Positions 7,849 to 14,366 are shown, counted from the stretch's first letter. The stretch: 20,004 bases of DNA from an uncultured Subdoligranulum sp. (GCA_904374465.1 CAJFFY010000044.1:1-20004); one strand, 5' to 3'. Numbers and translations: made by a program. The notes: a model not told the origin generated them from the letters alone.

Positions 7849-9276
7849 ATGAAACGTAAGCTACTGCTTGTCATGGCCATTCTGTCGCTCTGCGTTGTGC
7901 TCGCGGCCTGCAAAAAGAAGGGGGATGAAATTTCCAGCTCTTCTTCTGCGGCGCCGGAAGTTACCGCCACGCCCGAGCCGTCCCTGGAACCCTACAAGGC
8001 CAACGTGCTCACCGGCGAACCCCAGGACGCCGACTACAAGAACCAGCGCATCACCGCGGTCATGGTCAACAACATCGTGGCGGCCCGCCCCCAGCGCGGG
8101 CTGTCCAAGGCCGATATCCTCTTTGAAATCAAGGTGGAAGGCGGCATCACCCGCTTCATGCCGGTCTTTACCGATTATAACGACATCGGCGAAATCGGTC
8201 CCGTCCGCTCCGGCCGTGACCAGTTCTTCCGGCTGATCCTGCCCTGGCAGGCGCTGTATATCCACGAGGGCCAGTCCATCGTCATGCAGCAGTATGCCAT
8301 CGACTACAGCTATGGCAACCTGAACAACAACGACGGTGCAAATGGCTACCGCGACTACGGCCGCGTCAACTGGGCCGGCCAGTCTTACAATAACGGAACA
8401 CTGGCAAAAGAGCACACGATGTACACCAACTCCGAAAACATCGCCCAGTATATCCAGGATAACAGCGTGGATATGGACCGCACCTACAACTCCACCTTCT
8501 TCAACTTCGTGGATTACCGCACCGGCGAAACCCGCGACCTGACCAACAGCGTGGACAGCGCCTACAGCGATAAGTACGGCCCGGTGGTCAGCGACGGCGA
8601 GTATATCGAGATCGAGCACAGCCCGTCCTACAAGACCCGCTTCATCTATGACAGTGCTTCCAACACCTACAAGATGCAGCAGAACTACACCGACGGCCAG
8701 TGGCGCGACACCGTGGACGAAGCCGCCGACAACACCGTGCTCAGCTTCCCCAACGTGCTGGTGCTTTACACCGACATCCACACCTACCCCGGCCATGAGG
8801 CCAAGGACCTGCAGTACGTGGAGTACGCCTGGGGCGGCGTGGGCTACTACTGCTACGGCGGCAAGTGCGAAAAGATCTACTGGCAGAAGGGCACCCCGCT
8901 GGAAGCGCTGCGCCTGTACTACCTGACCGAGGACGGCCAGTGCAGCGACACCCCGCTGGAAGTGAACATCGGCAAGAGCTATGTGGCCGTCACCGATGTG
9001 GACTATGCCGAAAACTTCGTGCACAGCACGCTGGACGGCGTGGACCTGTCCAGTGCCACCACCAAGACCTATGAGAGCAGCTATGTGGAGGACGATGCCG
9101 AGGCCGGCGAGACCCTGGGCATGAGCACCGATGACCTGACCAACAGCGCCACCGGCAGCGGCGAAGCCGAGACCGTCACCGAGGAACCGGCCGCCGACAC
9201 CACCACCGAAGACTCTGTCGCCGAGGATACCGCCCCGGAGGAGGCCCCGCAGGAGGACCCCGAAGCGGTGGGTTGA
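7849..9276 (+). CDS. DUF3048 (YerB-type) lipoprotein
   Basis: The 475-residue protein has a lipoprotein signal: MKRK, a hydrophobic stretch and the lipobox LAAC with C21, followed by a Ser/Pro/Thr linker. It is thus expected to be anchored on the outer face of the membrane. Residues about 50-150 match the DUF3048 N-terminal domain: ANVLTGEPQDADYKNQRITA, MVNNIVAARPQRGLSKADIL, KVEGGITRFMPVF, IGPVRSGRD and the YIHEGQS segment. A second conserved domain (about 240-390) contains FPNVLVLYTDIHTYP and the IYWQKGTPLEALRLYYL stretch. It ends in an acidic Thr/Glu/Ala tail of about 60 residues. The molecular function of the family (Bacillus YerB) is not known to me; an envelope role is likely. A diverged tandem copy follows. 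Confidence 0.9.
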   Translation: MKRKLLLVMAILSLCVVLAACKKKGDEISSSSSAAPEVTATPEPSLEPYKANVLTGEPQDADYKNQRITAVMVNNIVAARPQRGLSKADILFEIKVEGGITRFMPVFTDYNDIGEIGPVRSGRDQFFRLILPWQALYIHEGQSIVMQQYAIDYSYGNLNNNDGANGYRDYGRVNWAGQSYNNGTLAKEHTMYTNSENIAQYIQDNSVDMDRTYNSTFFNFVDYRTGETRDLTNSVDSAYSDKYGPVVSDGEYIEIEHSPSYKTRFIYDSASNTYKMQQNYTDGQWRDTVDEAADNTVLSFPNVLVLYTDIHTYPGHEAKDLQYVEYAWGGVGYYCYGGKCEKIYWQKGTPLEALRLYYLTEDGQCSDTPLEVNIGKSYVAVTDVDYAENFVHSTLDGVDLSSATTKTYESSYVEDDAEAGETLGMSTDDLTNSATGSGEAETVTEEPAADTTTEDSVAEDTAPEEAPQEDPEAVG

Positions 9277-9297
9277 TCCCGTAAACCGAACCAAACA

Positions 9298-9337
9298 CCA
9301 GCGCAGTCCGCCCGTCGCGGGCTGCGCTGGTTCTTTT
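9298..9337 (+). terminator. Terminator between the two DUF3048 genes
   Basis: The arms 9298-9311 and 9317-9330 form 14 pairs (one G-U) around CCGTC, followed by TTCTTTT. The next gene's ribosome site (AAAGGA) begins just behind it. No promoter is evident after the hairpin, so the second gene may depend on partial read-through. Confidence 0.93.
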
Positions 9338-9351
9338 GAAAGGACCCTTGT

Positions 9352-10818
9352 ATGAAACGTACCATCCAGGCCCTGGGCCTGAGCGCGGCGCTGGTCACGG
9401 CGCTGCTGCTGGGCGGCTGCGCCTCCGCGGGTGAATCCGGCGCTTCCTCCTCTGAGAGTGCCGCCCCCACCGCGACGCCCACCGCCACCCCCCAGGCCGA
9501 CCCTGTACCCAACCCGCTGACCGGTGTGGCCGACGCCGACTACACCAACCGCCGTCCGGTGGCCGTCACGCTGCGCACGCTGTCGGGCGCCACCCCCCAC
9601 TGGGGTCTGTCCGGCGCCGATGTGCTGGTGGAGGGCGTCAGCGAAGGCACCACCGCCGGCATGATGGCCCTGTACGCCAATGCCGACGCCATCAGCAAGG
9701 CCGGGCCGGTGGGCCCCGGGCGGGATCTGTTTTTGCAGTTTGCCCTGCCCCTCAACGCGGTGCCGGTGCACATTGACAAAAACGTCTATGCCAGCAACCT
9801 GCTCAACACCCTGAGCTACCAGGATCTGGACGGCTACCACATCGGCAAGGCGGCCTTCGCCTTTGACCAGGACCGCCAGAACGCCGGCTACCGGGAGGAA
9901 AACTGCTGGTACACCACCGGCGAGATGATCCGCAACGGCCTGAGCAACTACGGCACCACGCTGGAAGGGGCCAACACCCCGCTCTTTGTCTTTGGGGAGC
10001 GCCCCGCCGTGGAGGAAGCCGCCCGCAACGGCACCTCCCTGACCATCACCTTCTCGGCGGATGACAGCGAACAGCTGAACTACCAGCCCGACACCGGGCT
10101 TTACGTCAAGACCAACGCCGACGGCTCGCCGACGCTGGACGCCGACAACGGCCAGCAGGTGTCCTTCACCAACGTCTTCGTGCTCTATGCCTCCAGCGGC
10201 ATCAAGGACGACGGCTATACCCGGGACTACGCCCTCACCGGCGGGGCGGGTATCTACCTCACCGGCGGCGCCTGGGAGCCCATCCAGTGGTCCAAGGAGG
10301 ACGCCACCGGCCCGCTGCAGCTGACCACCGCCGACGGCCAGACCCTCATCGTCAGCCCCGGCAAGAGCTTCATCGCCATCTGGGGCGGCTACTACGGTCA
10401 GGGGCTGCGGCTGACTGCCGCCGACGGTACCGAGCAGACCCTGCCGGAAAAACCGGCCCTGCTGGAGAGCGGCATCAGCGACGAGGCCGCCGCGGCCGCC
10501 CAGGCGGAGTTTGACGCCAAACAGCGGATCATCAACGCCCAGGCGGCGGTGGATGACGCCAACGCCCAGCTGCCCGACGCCCAGACCGCCCTGGAGGAAG
10601 CCCAGGCGGCGCTGGATGCCGACCCCGAAAACCAGGACCTGATCACCAAGCGGGATGAGGCTCAGGCGGCGCTGGACGCGCTGAACCAGACCATCGCCGA
10701 CAACCAGGCCATCCTGGACGAGGCCGGCGTCACCGCTACCCCCGCCCCCGAGGAGAGCGCCTCCTCCGACGCGGCTTCGTCGGACGCGGCGTCCTCGGCG
10801 GCATCCGATTCCCAGTAA
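9352..10818 (+). CDS. Diverged DUF3048 lipoprotein with C-terminal coiled coil
   Basis: This is a paralogue of the gene just upstream. The 488-residue product has a lipobox LGGC with C23, a Ser/Thr/Pro linker, then NPLTGVADADYTNRRPVAVT, an exact family entry motif. The ligand-like motifs have decayed: VEGGITRF of the first copy reads SEGTTAGM here (R102 to G103), GPVRSGRD reads GPVGPGRD (R120 to G121), and the IHEGQS segment reads VHIDKNV. The second domain remains recognisable (VSFTNVFVLYAS, then GGAWEPIQWSKED). Residues about 380-459 form an Ala/Gln/Asp-rich coiled coil with repeats such as AQAALDADPEN and AQAALDALNQ, followed by a low-complexity Ser/Ala/Asp tail. It is likely surface-exposed and may have turned from an active to a structural or regulatory partner of the first copy. 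That role is inference. Confidence 0.88.
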   Translation: MKRTIQALGLSAALVTALLLGGCASAGESGASSSESAAPTATPTATPQADPVPNPLTGVADADYTNRRPVAVTLRTLSGATPHWGLSGADVLVEGVSEGTTAGMMALYANADAISKAGPVGPGRDLFLQFALPLNAVPVHIDKNVYASNLLNTLSYQDLDGYHIGKAAFAFDQDRQNAGYREENCWYTTGEMIRNGLSNYGTTLEGANTPLFVFGERPAVEEAARNGTSLTITFSADDSEQLNYQPDTGLYVKTNADGSPTLDADNGQQVSFTNVFVLYASSGIKDDGYTRDYALTGGAGIYLTGGAWEPIQWSKEDATGPLQLTTADGQTLIVSPGKSFIAIWGGYYGQGLRLTAADGTEQTLPEKPALLESGISDEAAAAAQAEFDAKQRIINAQAAVDDANAQLPDAQTALEEAQAALDADPENQDLITKRDEAQAALDALNQTIADNQAILDEAGVTATPAPEESASSDAASSDAASSAASDSQ

Positions 10819-10824
10819 ATGCAA

Positions 10825-10863
10825 AAATTCCCCGGCAGGTGCTCCCTGCCGGGGAATTTCTTT
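10825..10863. terminator. Bidirectional terminator after the DUF3048 pair
   Basis: The perfect 15-bp arms 10825-10839 and 10845-10859 surround TGCTC. T-rich flanks on both strands serve the second DUF3048 gene and the converging phosphatase gene. Confidence 0.95.
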
Positions 10864-10865
10864 TG

Positions 10866-11510
10866 TCAGGCTTCGGGTTCCATCCCGTCCAAGTACCCCG
10901 CCGGTACCACGTCGTAGGCTTCGGCCAGGTGGTCCCGCATCCACATCTCGGCGTCCAGCCGCAGGCTGTAGCCGGCGCCCGGGTCGGTCATCCACTCCTC
11001 CGGCTTGCGGAAGGGCAGGGCATGCTGGGACAGCATGTTCATGATGACGCCGCCGTGGGTCACACAGGCTGCCTCGTAGGTATGGGTGCGCAGCATGTAC
11101 TCGAACATCTTCATCAGCATGCCGGCCGTGCGGTTGAAAAAGGCCTGCCGGTCCTCCGCCCCCTGGGGCACCGCCCGGCTGGTGGGGTCCATCCACTGGG
11201 CAAACTCGGGGTCCTTCACCAGCTGCTGCAGGGGCTGGCCCTCAAACTTGCCAAAGGCCATCTCCCGCAGGTCCTGCAGCTCAATCTGCCGTACCCCGGG
11301 GAACAGCACCTCCGCCGTCTGGGTGGCCCGCAGCATGGGGCTGGTGAAGACCAGCGGTACCTCGGGGTAGCGGAAGCGGTGCTTCAGCTCCTCCAGCTGG
11401 GCACGGCCCTCGTCGCACAGCGGCAGATCGGTGCCGCTGCCTATGTACAGCCCCTGCAGGTTGCCGGCCGTCAGGCCGTGGCGGATCAGATGCAGTTTGT
11501 AATATTTCAC
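10866..11510 (-). CDS. Histidine phosphatase family protein (phosphoglycerate-mutase-like)
   Basis: This 214-residue cytosolic enzyme belongs to the RHG histidine phosphatases. The nucleophile motif LIRHGLTAGN has R10-H11-G12, R61 lies in SPMLRATQTA, an acid residue is at E83 (LREMAFGKFEG), and the second catalytic histidine H152 is in VTHGGV. The wording DLREMAFGKFEG resembles the CobC/alpha-ribazole phosphatase and GpmB-like groups, but no cobalamin genes are adjacent, so the substrate stays open. The start is a GTG at 11510, with a weak GAGAG site 6 bases upstream. Upstream frames offer no better start. It is a single gene with its own promoter and shares a terminator with the DUF3048 pair. 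Confidence 0.88.
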   Translation of the reverse strand: MKYYKLHLIRHGLTAGNLQGLYIGSGTDLPLCDEGRAQLEELKHRFRYPEVPLVFTSPMLRATQTAEVLFPGVRQIELQDLREMAFGKFEGQPLQQLVKDPEFAQWMDPTSRAVPQGAEDRQAFFNRTAGMLMKMFEYMLRTHTYEAACVTHGGVIMNMLSQHALPFRKPEEWMTDPGAGYSLRLDAEMWMRDHLAEAYDVVPAGYLDGMEPEA

Positions 11511-11546
11511 GGTGTGCTCTCACTTTCCTTATAGGGTATCGCTACC

Positions 11547-11575
11547 AGCATACCCCAAAAAGGGGCTCGCCGCAA
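11547..11575 (-). promoter_or_regulatory. Sigma-A promoter of the histidine phosphatase gene
   Basis: On the minus strand TTGCGG (11570-11575) and TATGCT (11547-11552) are 17 bases apart. The spacer contains the dyad CCCC-TTTTT-GGGG, which could be a protein site. Confidence 0.68.
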
Positions 11576-11718
11576 CGGAAAATTATTACAATTTAGTTAC
11601 AAATTAAAAATGCCGCCCCGTTTCACTTTAGTTTGCCCACAATATTTATACCTATACGCCCTCCACCGTCCCCAAATGTAGGCGCGGGACCCAAAAACCT
11701 GCGTGCGGCTGACAAAAA

Positions 11719-11737
11719 TCGACCGGAGGTTGTCGAA
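11719..11737. promoter_or_regulatory. Candidate Spo0A box upstream of the XRE promoter
   Basis: TGTCGAA at 11731-11737 matches the Spo0A-box heptamer exactly and ends 7 bases before the -35 box. With TCGAC at 11719-11723 it also forms an inverted pair, TCGAC-N8-GTCGA. The position suits an activator or repressor. A 7-base match alone is weak evidence. Confidence 0.42.
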
Positions 11738-11744
11738 ATCCGGG

Positions 11745-11773
11745 TTTACAAACTGTTTTTTGGCAGATATAAT
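11745..11773 (+). promoter_or_regulatory. Sigma-A promoter of the XRE regulator gene
   Basis: TTTACA (11745-11750) and a perfect TATAAT (11768-11773) are separated by 17 bases. Confidence 0.85.
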
Positions 11774-11800
11774 ATACAACACGTAGAAAACTACTCGGGC

Positions 11801-11836
11801 GGTCCCGGCGGCCCGGTGCGGTGCACCGGTGGGACC
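11801..11836 (+). promoter_or_regulatory. GC-rich dyad in the XRE gene leader
   Basis: GGTCCC (11801-11806) pairs with GGGACC (11831-11836). Inside it CCGGTGC (11813-11819) pairs with GCACCGG (11823-11829) around GGT. The nested hairpin ends just before the ribosome site at 11843-11850. It may be an RNA structure controlling translation, or the dyad operator of the regulator itself. Confidence 0.55.
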
Positions 11837-11856
11837 TGCCCCGGAAGAGGATGAAT

Positions 11857-12555
11857 ATGGCCATCGAGTTCAACCGCATCCTGACGCTGTTGCGCAAGGA
11901 GCGGGGCATCACACAAAAACAGGCGGCGCAGGATCTGGGCATCAGTCAGGCGCAGCTTTCCCATTATGAAAAGGGTATCCGGGAGTGCAGCCTGGCCTTC
12001 GTGGTCCAGGTGGCGGATTACTACGGCGTCAGCTGCGACTATCTTTTGGGCCGCAGTGCCGAGCGCAGCGGCCAGACCATCCGGGTGGAGGATCTGCCCG
12101 AAACCGGTTCCGCCACCAGCGGCAGCGTCTACCGGGGCAGTGTGCTGCCCACCATGTACAAAAAACTCATCGAGAACTCGCTGGACATCCTGTACGACAA
12201 ACTGCAGGAAAGCGGGGACAAACAGCTGGTCACAGCCATCAGCCGCTACCTGATGCTGGCGGTGTACAAGGTGTTCCGCCAGATGCACGACGCCTCTCCC
12301 CGCAACGTGACGGGGATGTTCCGGGTGGGGGCAGCCCGCTGGCAGGCCAGCGCCGACGCCGCCATGCGCCTGACCGAAGCGGACCTGGCTGCCACCCTGA
12401 AGGGGGAGGACGGCAACCGCGACAGCGTGGACCCCGCCACCCTGGCCCTGACCACCGAGCGGCTGACCCACGACTACCCCCGCCATGCCACCAGCCTGCT
12501 GAACCTGGTCAAAAATGCCGAGGAATCCATGCGCGGCATGCAGTGGCCGGACTGA
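11857..12555 (+). CDS. XRE-family helix-turn-helix transcriptional regulator
   Basis: The 232-residue protein begins with a Cro/C1-type DNA-binding domain (residues about 1-60): FNRILTLLRKERGITQKQAA, DLGISQAQLSHYEKGIRECS and VADYYGVSCDYLLGR. The remaining 170 residues are mostly helical (LIENSLDILYDKLQESGDK, YLMLAVYKVFRQMH) and not a family I recognise; they probably serve dimerisation or sensing. The ATG at 11857 is chosen because AGAGG lies 6 bases upstream. The ATG at 11851 is too close to that site, and the GTG at 11821 lies within the leader hairpin. It is transcribed alone from a strong promoter that carries a Spo0A-like box, and the dyad in its leader suggests self-control. The context with an AbrB-like gene and spoIIE hints at a developmental or stationary-phase role. 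Confidence 0.85.
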   Translation: MAIEFNRILTLLRKERGITQKQAAQDLGISQAQLSHYEKGIRECSLAFVVQVADYYGVSCDYLLGRSAERSGQTIRVEDLPETGSATSGSVYRGSVLPTMYKKLIENSLDILYDKLQESGDKQLVTAISRYLMLAVYKVFRQMHDASPRNVTGMFRVGAARWQASADAAMRLTEADLAATLKGEDGNRDSVDPATLALTTERLTHDYPRHATSLLNLVKNAEESMRGMQWPD

Positions 12556-12564
12556 TCGCAAAGC

Positions 12565-12602
12565 AAAGACCGTCGCCCCGCTATGGGACGGCGGTCTTTT
12601 TG
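12565..12602. terminator. Terminator between the XRE and AbrB-like genes
   Basis: AAAGACCG (12565-12572) pairs with CGGTCTTT (12592-12599). The stem extends inwards over GC pairs with one mismatch. A five-T run follows on the plus strand; the minus strand has a weaker TTTGCTTT run. Confidence 0.85.
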
Positions 12603-12616
12603 GTATTTTGTGTGGT

Positions 12617-12868
12617 TCAGGGGTTGGTCAGGGCGGCGCGGCAGCGGGGACAGACAAACTTGCCGTGCAGCTGTACCGAGCCGGGCACCACCTCGCCACA
12701 CAGGGCGCAGGCGTCGGCGGGGCGGTATTTGCGCAGCAGAATGGCATCCCCCTCGGTCAGGATTTCCAGCGGCGTGTCGGCGGTAATGCCAAAAGTACGG
12801 CGCAGCTCCTTGGGCAGCACCACGCGGCCCAGCGTGTCAATATGGCGGACAATCCCGGTCGAAATCAT
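12617..12868 (-). CDS. AbrB/SpoVT-family regulator with C-terminal zinc ribbon
   Basis: This small (83-residue) protein opens with the swapped-hairpin DNA-binding domain of AbrB/SpoVT proteins: STGIVRHIDTLGRVVLPKEL, then RRTFGITADTPLEILTEGD (residues about 3-41). The C-terminal half carries two cysteine pairs, C54-x2-C57 (CALC) and C73-x2-C76 (CPRC), which should bind one zinc in place of the dimerisation tail of Bacillus AbrB. AbrB is the classic transition-state regulator repressed by Spo0A. AGGAGG lies 6 bases before the ATG, and the promoter is a full consensus. It is convergent with the XRE gene and divergent from the amidase. Spo0A-like repeats lie upstream of its promoter. The name abrB is not used because related paralogues exist and the exact member cannot be told. 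Confidence 0.9.
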   Translation of the reverse strand: MISTGIVRHIDTLGRVVLPKELRRTFGITADTPLEILTEGDAILLRKYRPADACALCGEVVPGSVQLHGKFVCPRCRAALTNP

Positions 12869-12894
12869 AGCAAACCTCCTGTTACGGCAGACGT

Positions 12895-12911
12895 CGATTT
12901 ACGCAAAATCG
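12895..12911. promoter_or_regulatory. Dyad in the AbrB-like gene leader
   Basis: CGATTT (12895-12900) and AAATCG (12906-12911) are exact inverted arms. The overlapping TTTTGC motif on the minus strand occurs twice, 10 bases apart. It could be an operator or a small RNA hairpin. Confidence 0.4.
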
Positions 12912-12960
12912 TGCAAAATATGGTGGGGAATTTTGTCCCCCACCGCAACTTCTTGTAGGT

Positions 12961-12989
12961 ATTATACGAGACTTTGGTAATATTGTCAA
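12961..12989 (-). promoter_or_regulatory. Consensus sigma-A promoter of the AbrB-like gene
   Basis: On the minus strand a perfect TTGACA (12984-12989) and a perfect TATAAT (12961-12966) are exactly 17 bases apart. It is the strongest promoter in the window and probably needs repression. Confidence 0.93.
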
Positions 12990-13009
12990 TATTTGGAAGC
13001 TCAAAACCG

Positions 13010-13044
13010 TTCGACAGGAAACGACAGTAAACGATAAAACGACA
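13010..13044 (-). promoter_or_regulatory. Phased Spo0A-box-like repeats upstream of the AbrB-like promoter
   Basis: On the plus strand TTCGACA (13010-13016, an exact Spo0A box read from the minus strand) is followed by ACGACA (13021), ACGATA (13031) and ACGACA (13039). The CGA cores are spaced 10, 10 and 8 bases, about one helix turn. On the minus strand they read TGTCGAA, TGTCGTT, TATCGTT and TGTCGTT. The nearest lies 20 bases upstream of the -35 box. Confidence 0.5.
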
Positions 13045-13136
13045 AAAAGTGAGCGATTCCCCGTTTTTGAACAGACAATTTGCTGGAAAATGTGGACCGG
13101 GCGTTTTTCGCCGGATCGTTACAAGACCGAAACAAC

Positions 13137-13160
13137 TTCGACACAACTTTGCGGTACAAT
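13137..13160 (+). promoter_or_regulatory. Probable activator-dependent promoter of the amidase gene
   Basis: TACAAT (13155-13160) is the best -10 box upstream of the amidase. No acceptable -35 exists at the right distance. Instead an exact Spo0A box, TTCGACA (13137-13143), overlaps the -35 area. This layout is like Spo0A-activated sigma-A promoters in Bacillus. Confidence 0.4.
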
Positions 13161-13201
13161 ACAACCATTGAGATTGCGGACCATAGGGCAAGGAGCATCG
13201 G

Positions 13202-14137
13202 ATGGCAAAAGGACGTGTGGTATTTTATGAGGAACCGGACACCCCGGCGGCACCGCCCCGGGCGGTGTACACCCACCGGGCGCGGCGGCGCAAAAAGCGC
13301 CGGCACCGGGGGCGGAGTGTGTTGTTTGCGCTGGCGGCCCTGATGCTGGCGGCGTCGGTGGGGTTTGTGCTGTGGTACAGGAGCCCGGCCCACCAGAGTA
13401 CCCTGCCCGAAGCCGACCAGCAGCTGGCCGAGGAACAGGCCGAGGGCGGCGGGGAAACCCAGGCGGCGGCCGCTGTCAGCGCCGGGGACGGGCGGATCGT
13501 GGTGGCCATCGACCCGGGGCACGGGGGTGTGAACCCCTCCATCGGGGCGGAGGACTGCGGCAGCGAGGCCAACGGCCTGCAGGAGAGTACCATCACCCTG
13601 GCCACCGCCCGGGCCATCTATGACCTGCTGGCCGCCGACGACCGGTTTGCGCCGCTGCTCACCGCCGACGGCACCGCCTACCTGAAACCCAGCGAGCGGG
13701 GCGCTGTGGCCAAAGCGGCGGGGGCGCAGCTGTTTTTGTCCATCCACCTGAACTATGACGGCAGCCCCTCCTCCTCGGGGTTCGAGTGTTACGCCGCCCC
13801 GCCCTACCTGGATACCAACGCCGAGAGCGTCCGCTTCGGCCAGCTGGTGGCCCAGGCATTCAGCAGCATGGGGCTGGACCTGCGGGGGGCCAACGGCGTG
13901 CGGTACTTATATTATGATGCCAACGACAACAAGCTGGTTTACGAGTCCACCGACGACACCATCCGGTGGGACCCCACCTTCACGGTGCTGTCCTCCTGCG
14001 GGTGTCCGGCGGTCCTCTGCGAGGAAGGCTTCATCTCCAACCGCGGCGATATGGACATCCTGTCCGGCACCGACGGCTGCCAGGCGGCGGCCCGGGCCTA
14101 TTACGACTGCATCTGTCAGTACTTCGGTTTTGCCTGA
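13202..14137 (+). CDS. Membrane-anchored N-acetylmuramoyl-L-alanine amidase (Amidase_3)
   Basis: This zinc enzyme cuts the bond between N-acetylmuramic acid and L-alanine in peptidoglycan. The 311-residue product has a cytoplasmic basic tail (HRARRRKKRRHRGR), one membrane segment at about 39-58 acting as an uncleaved anchor, an Ala/Glu/Gln linker, and the Amidase_3 domain from about residue 98 to the end. Metal and catalytic residues are in place: H107 in AIDPGHGG, E128 in GLQESTITLA, H182 in LSIHLNYD and E274 in PAVLCEEGFISN. The organisation is like CwlD-type or LytC-type amidases without SH3 or cell-wall binding repeats. AAGGAG lies 6 bases before the ATG. The nearby SpoIIE gene and Spo0A-like box suggest a cell-division or sporulation-linked use, but the gene has its own terminator and is not in an operon with spoIIE. 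Confidence 0.9.
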   Translation: MAKGRVVFYEEPDTPAAPPRAVYTHRARRRKKRRHRGRSVLFALAALMLAASVGFVLWYRSPAHQSTLPEADQQLAEEQAEGGGETQAAAAVSAGDGRIVVAIDPGHGGVNPSIGAEDCGSEANGLQESTITLATARAIYDLLAADDRFAPLLTADGTAYLKPSERGAVAKAAGAQLFLSIHLNYDGSPSSSGFECYAAPPYLDTNAESVRFGQLVAQAFSSMGLDLRGANGVRYLYYDANDNKLVYESTDDTIRWDPTFTVLSSCGCPAVLCEEGFISNRGDMDILSGTDGCQAAARAYYDCICQYFGFA

Positions 14138-14183
14138 AAAGGCAGGTCCTGCGCGAACTTTGCGCGCAGGGCCTGCCTTTTTT
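14138..14183 (+). terminator. Terminator of the amidase gene
   Basis: The 18-base arms 14138-14155 and 14163-14180 pair throughout, with one G-U, around AACTTTG. The stem merges into a T-run (14178-14183) and starts directly after the stop codon. Confidence 0.96.
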
Positions 14184-14291
14184 GTTGTTTTGCCGTTGCC
14201 CCCGGCGGTCCGCCTGTTTTTTGGGCAGGGTTTGTCCGGCCGGGGGGCTTTTGTGCGGTTTGCCACTAGTTTTTTGGTTTCCCCGGCCTGC

Positions 14292-14323
14292 GGCAAAAAG
14301 CACCGTTTGCCCCGTGGTATAGT
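14292..14323 (+). promoter_or_regulatory. spoIIE promoter region: extended -10 and an adjoining dyad
   Basis: TGGTATAGT at 14315-14323 is an extended -10 box. The -35 area has no TTGACA-like hexamer but holds the exact dyad GGCAAA-N8-TTTGCC (14292-14311), and another TTTGCC is at 14259-14264. A dedicated regulator may bind there. No perfect Spo0A box was found. Confidence 0.5.
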
Positions 14324-14366
14324 GCAGCTACCGTACGGCATACAACATAAAGGGGGAACCGATCTT

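Larger units (their letters stand above)
11511..11856. other. Intergenic region between the divergent phosphatase and XRE genes
   Basis: This 346-base gap holds the phosphatase promoter (11547-11575), the XRE promoter (11745-11773) with an upstream Spo0A-like box, and the folded XRE leader (11801-11836). The stretch 11576-11715 is AT-rich at first and shows no open frame with a ribosome site, no clear hairpin and no RNA-gene pattern that I can recognise. Confidence 0.6.
12869..13201. other. Intergenic region between the divergent AbrB-like and amidase genes
   Basis: This 333-base gap contains the AbrB-like promoter (12961-12989) and leader with hairpins at 12895-12911 (CGATTT/AAATCG) and at about 12930-12952 (GGTGGGG/CCCCACC arms on the minus strand). 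It also holds four phased CGACA-type repeats (13010-13044) and the probable amidase promoter with a Spo0A-like box (13137-13160). No reading frame in it has a credible ribosome site. Confidence 0.65.

Noticed and set aside
7861..11196. A minus-strand open frame of more than 1,100 codons opposite the DUF3048 genes
   Set aside because: It lies antisense to two clear lipoprotein genes and runs through two terminators; its composition is that of a frame shadow.
11821..11856. Earlier GTG (11821) or ATG (11851) starts for the XRE gene
   Set aside because: The GTG lies inside the leader hairpin without a ribosome site and the ATG at 11851 directly abuts AGAGG; 11857 has correct spacing.
13755..14366. 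N-terminal extension of the spoIIE frame into the amidase gene
   Set aside because: The extension is out of frame over the amidase, crosses its terminator and has no SpoIIE-like sequence; ATG 14367 has a good ribosome site.
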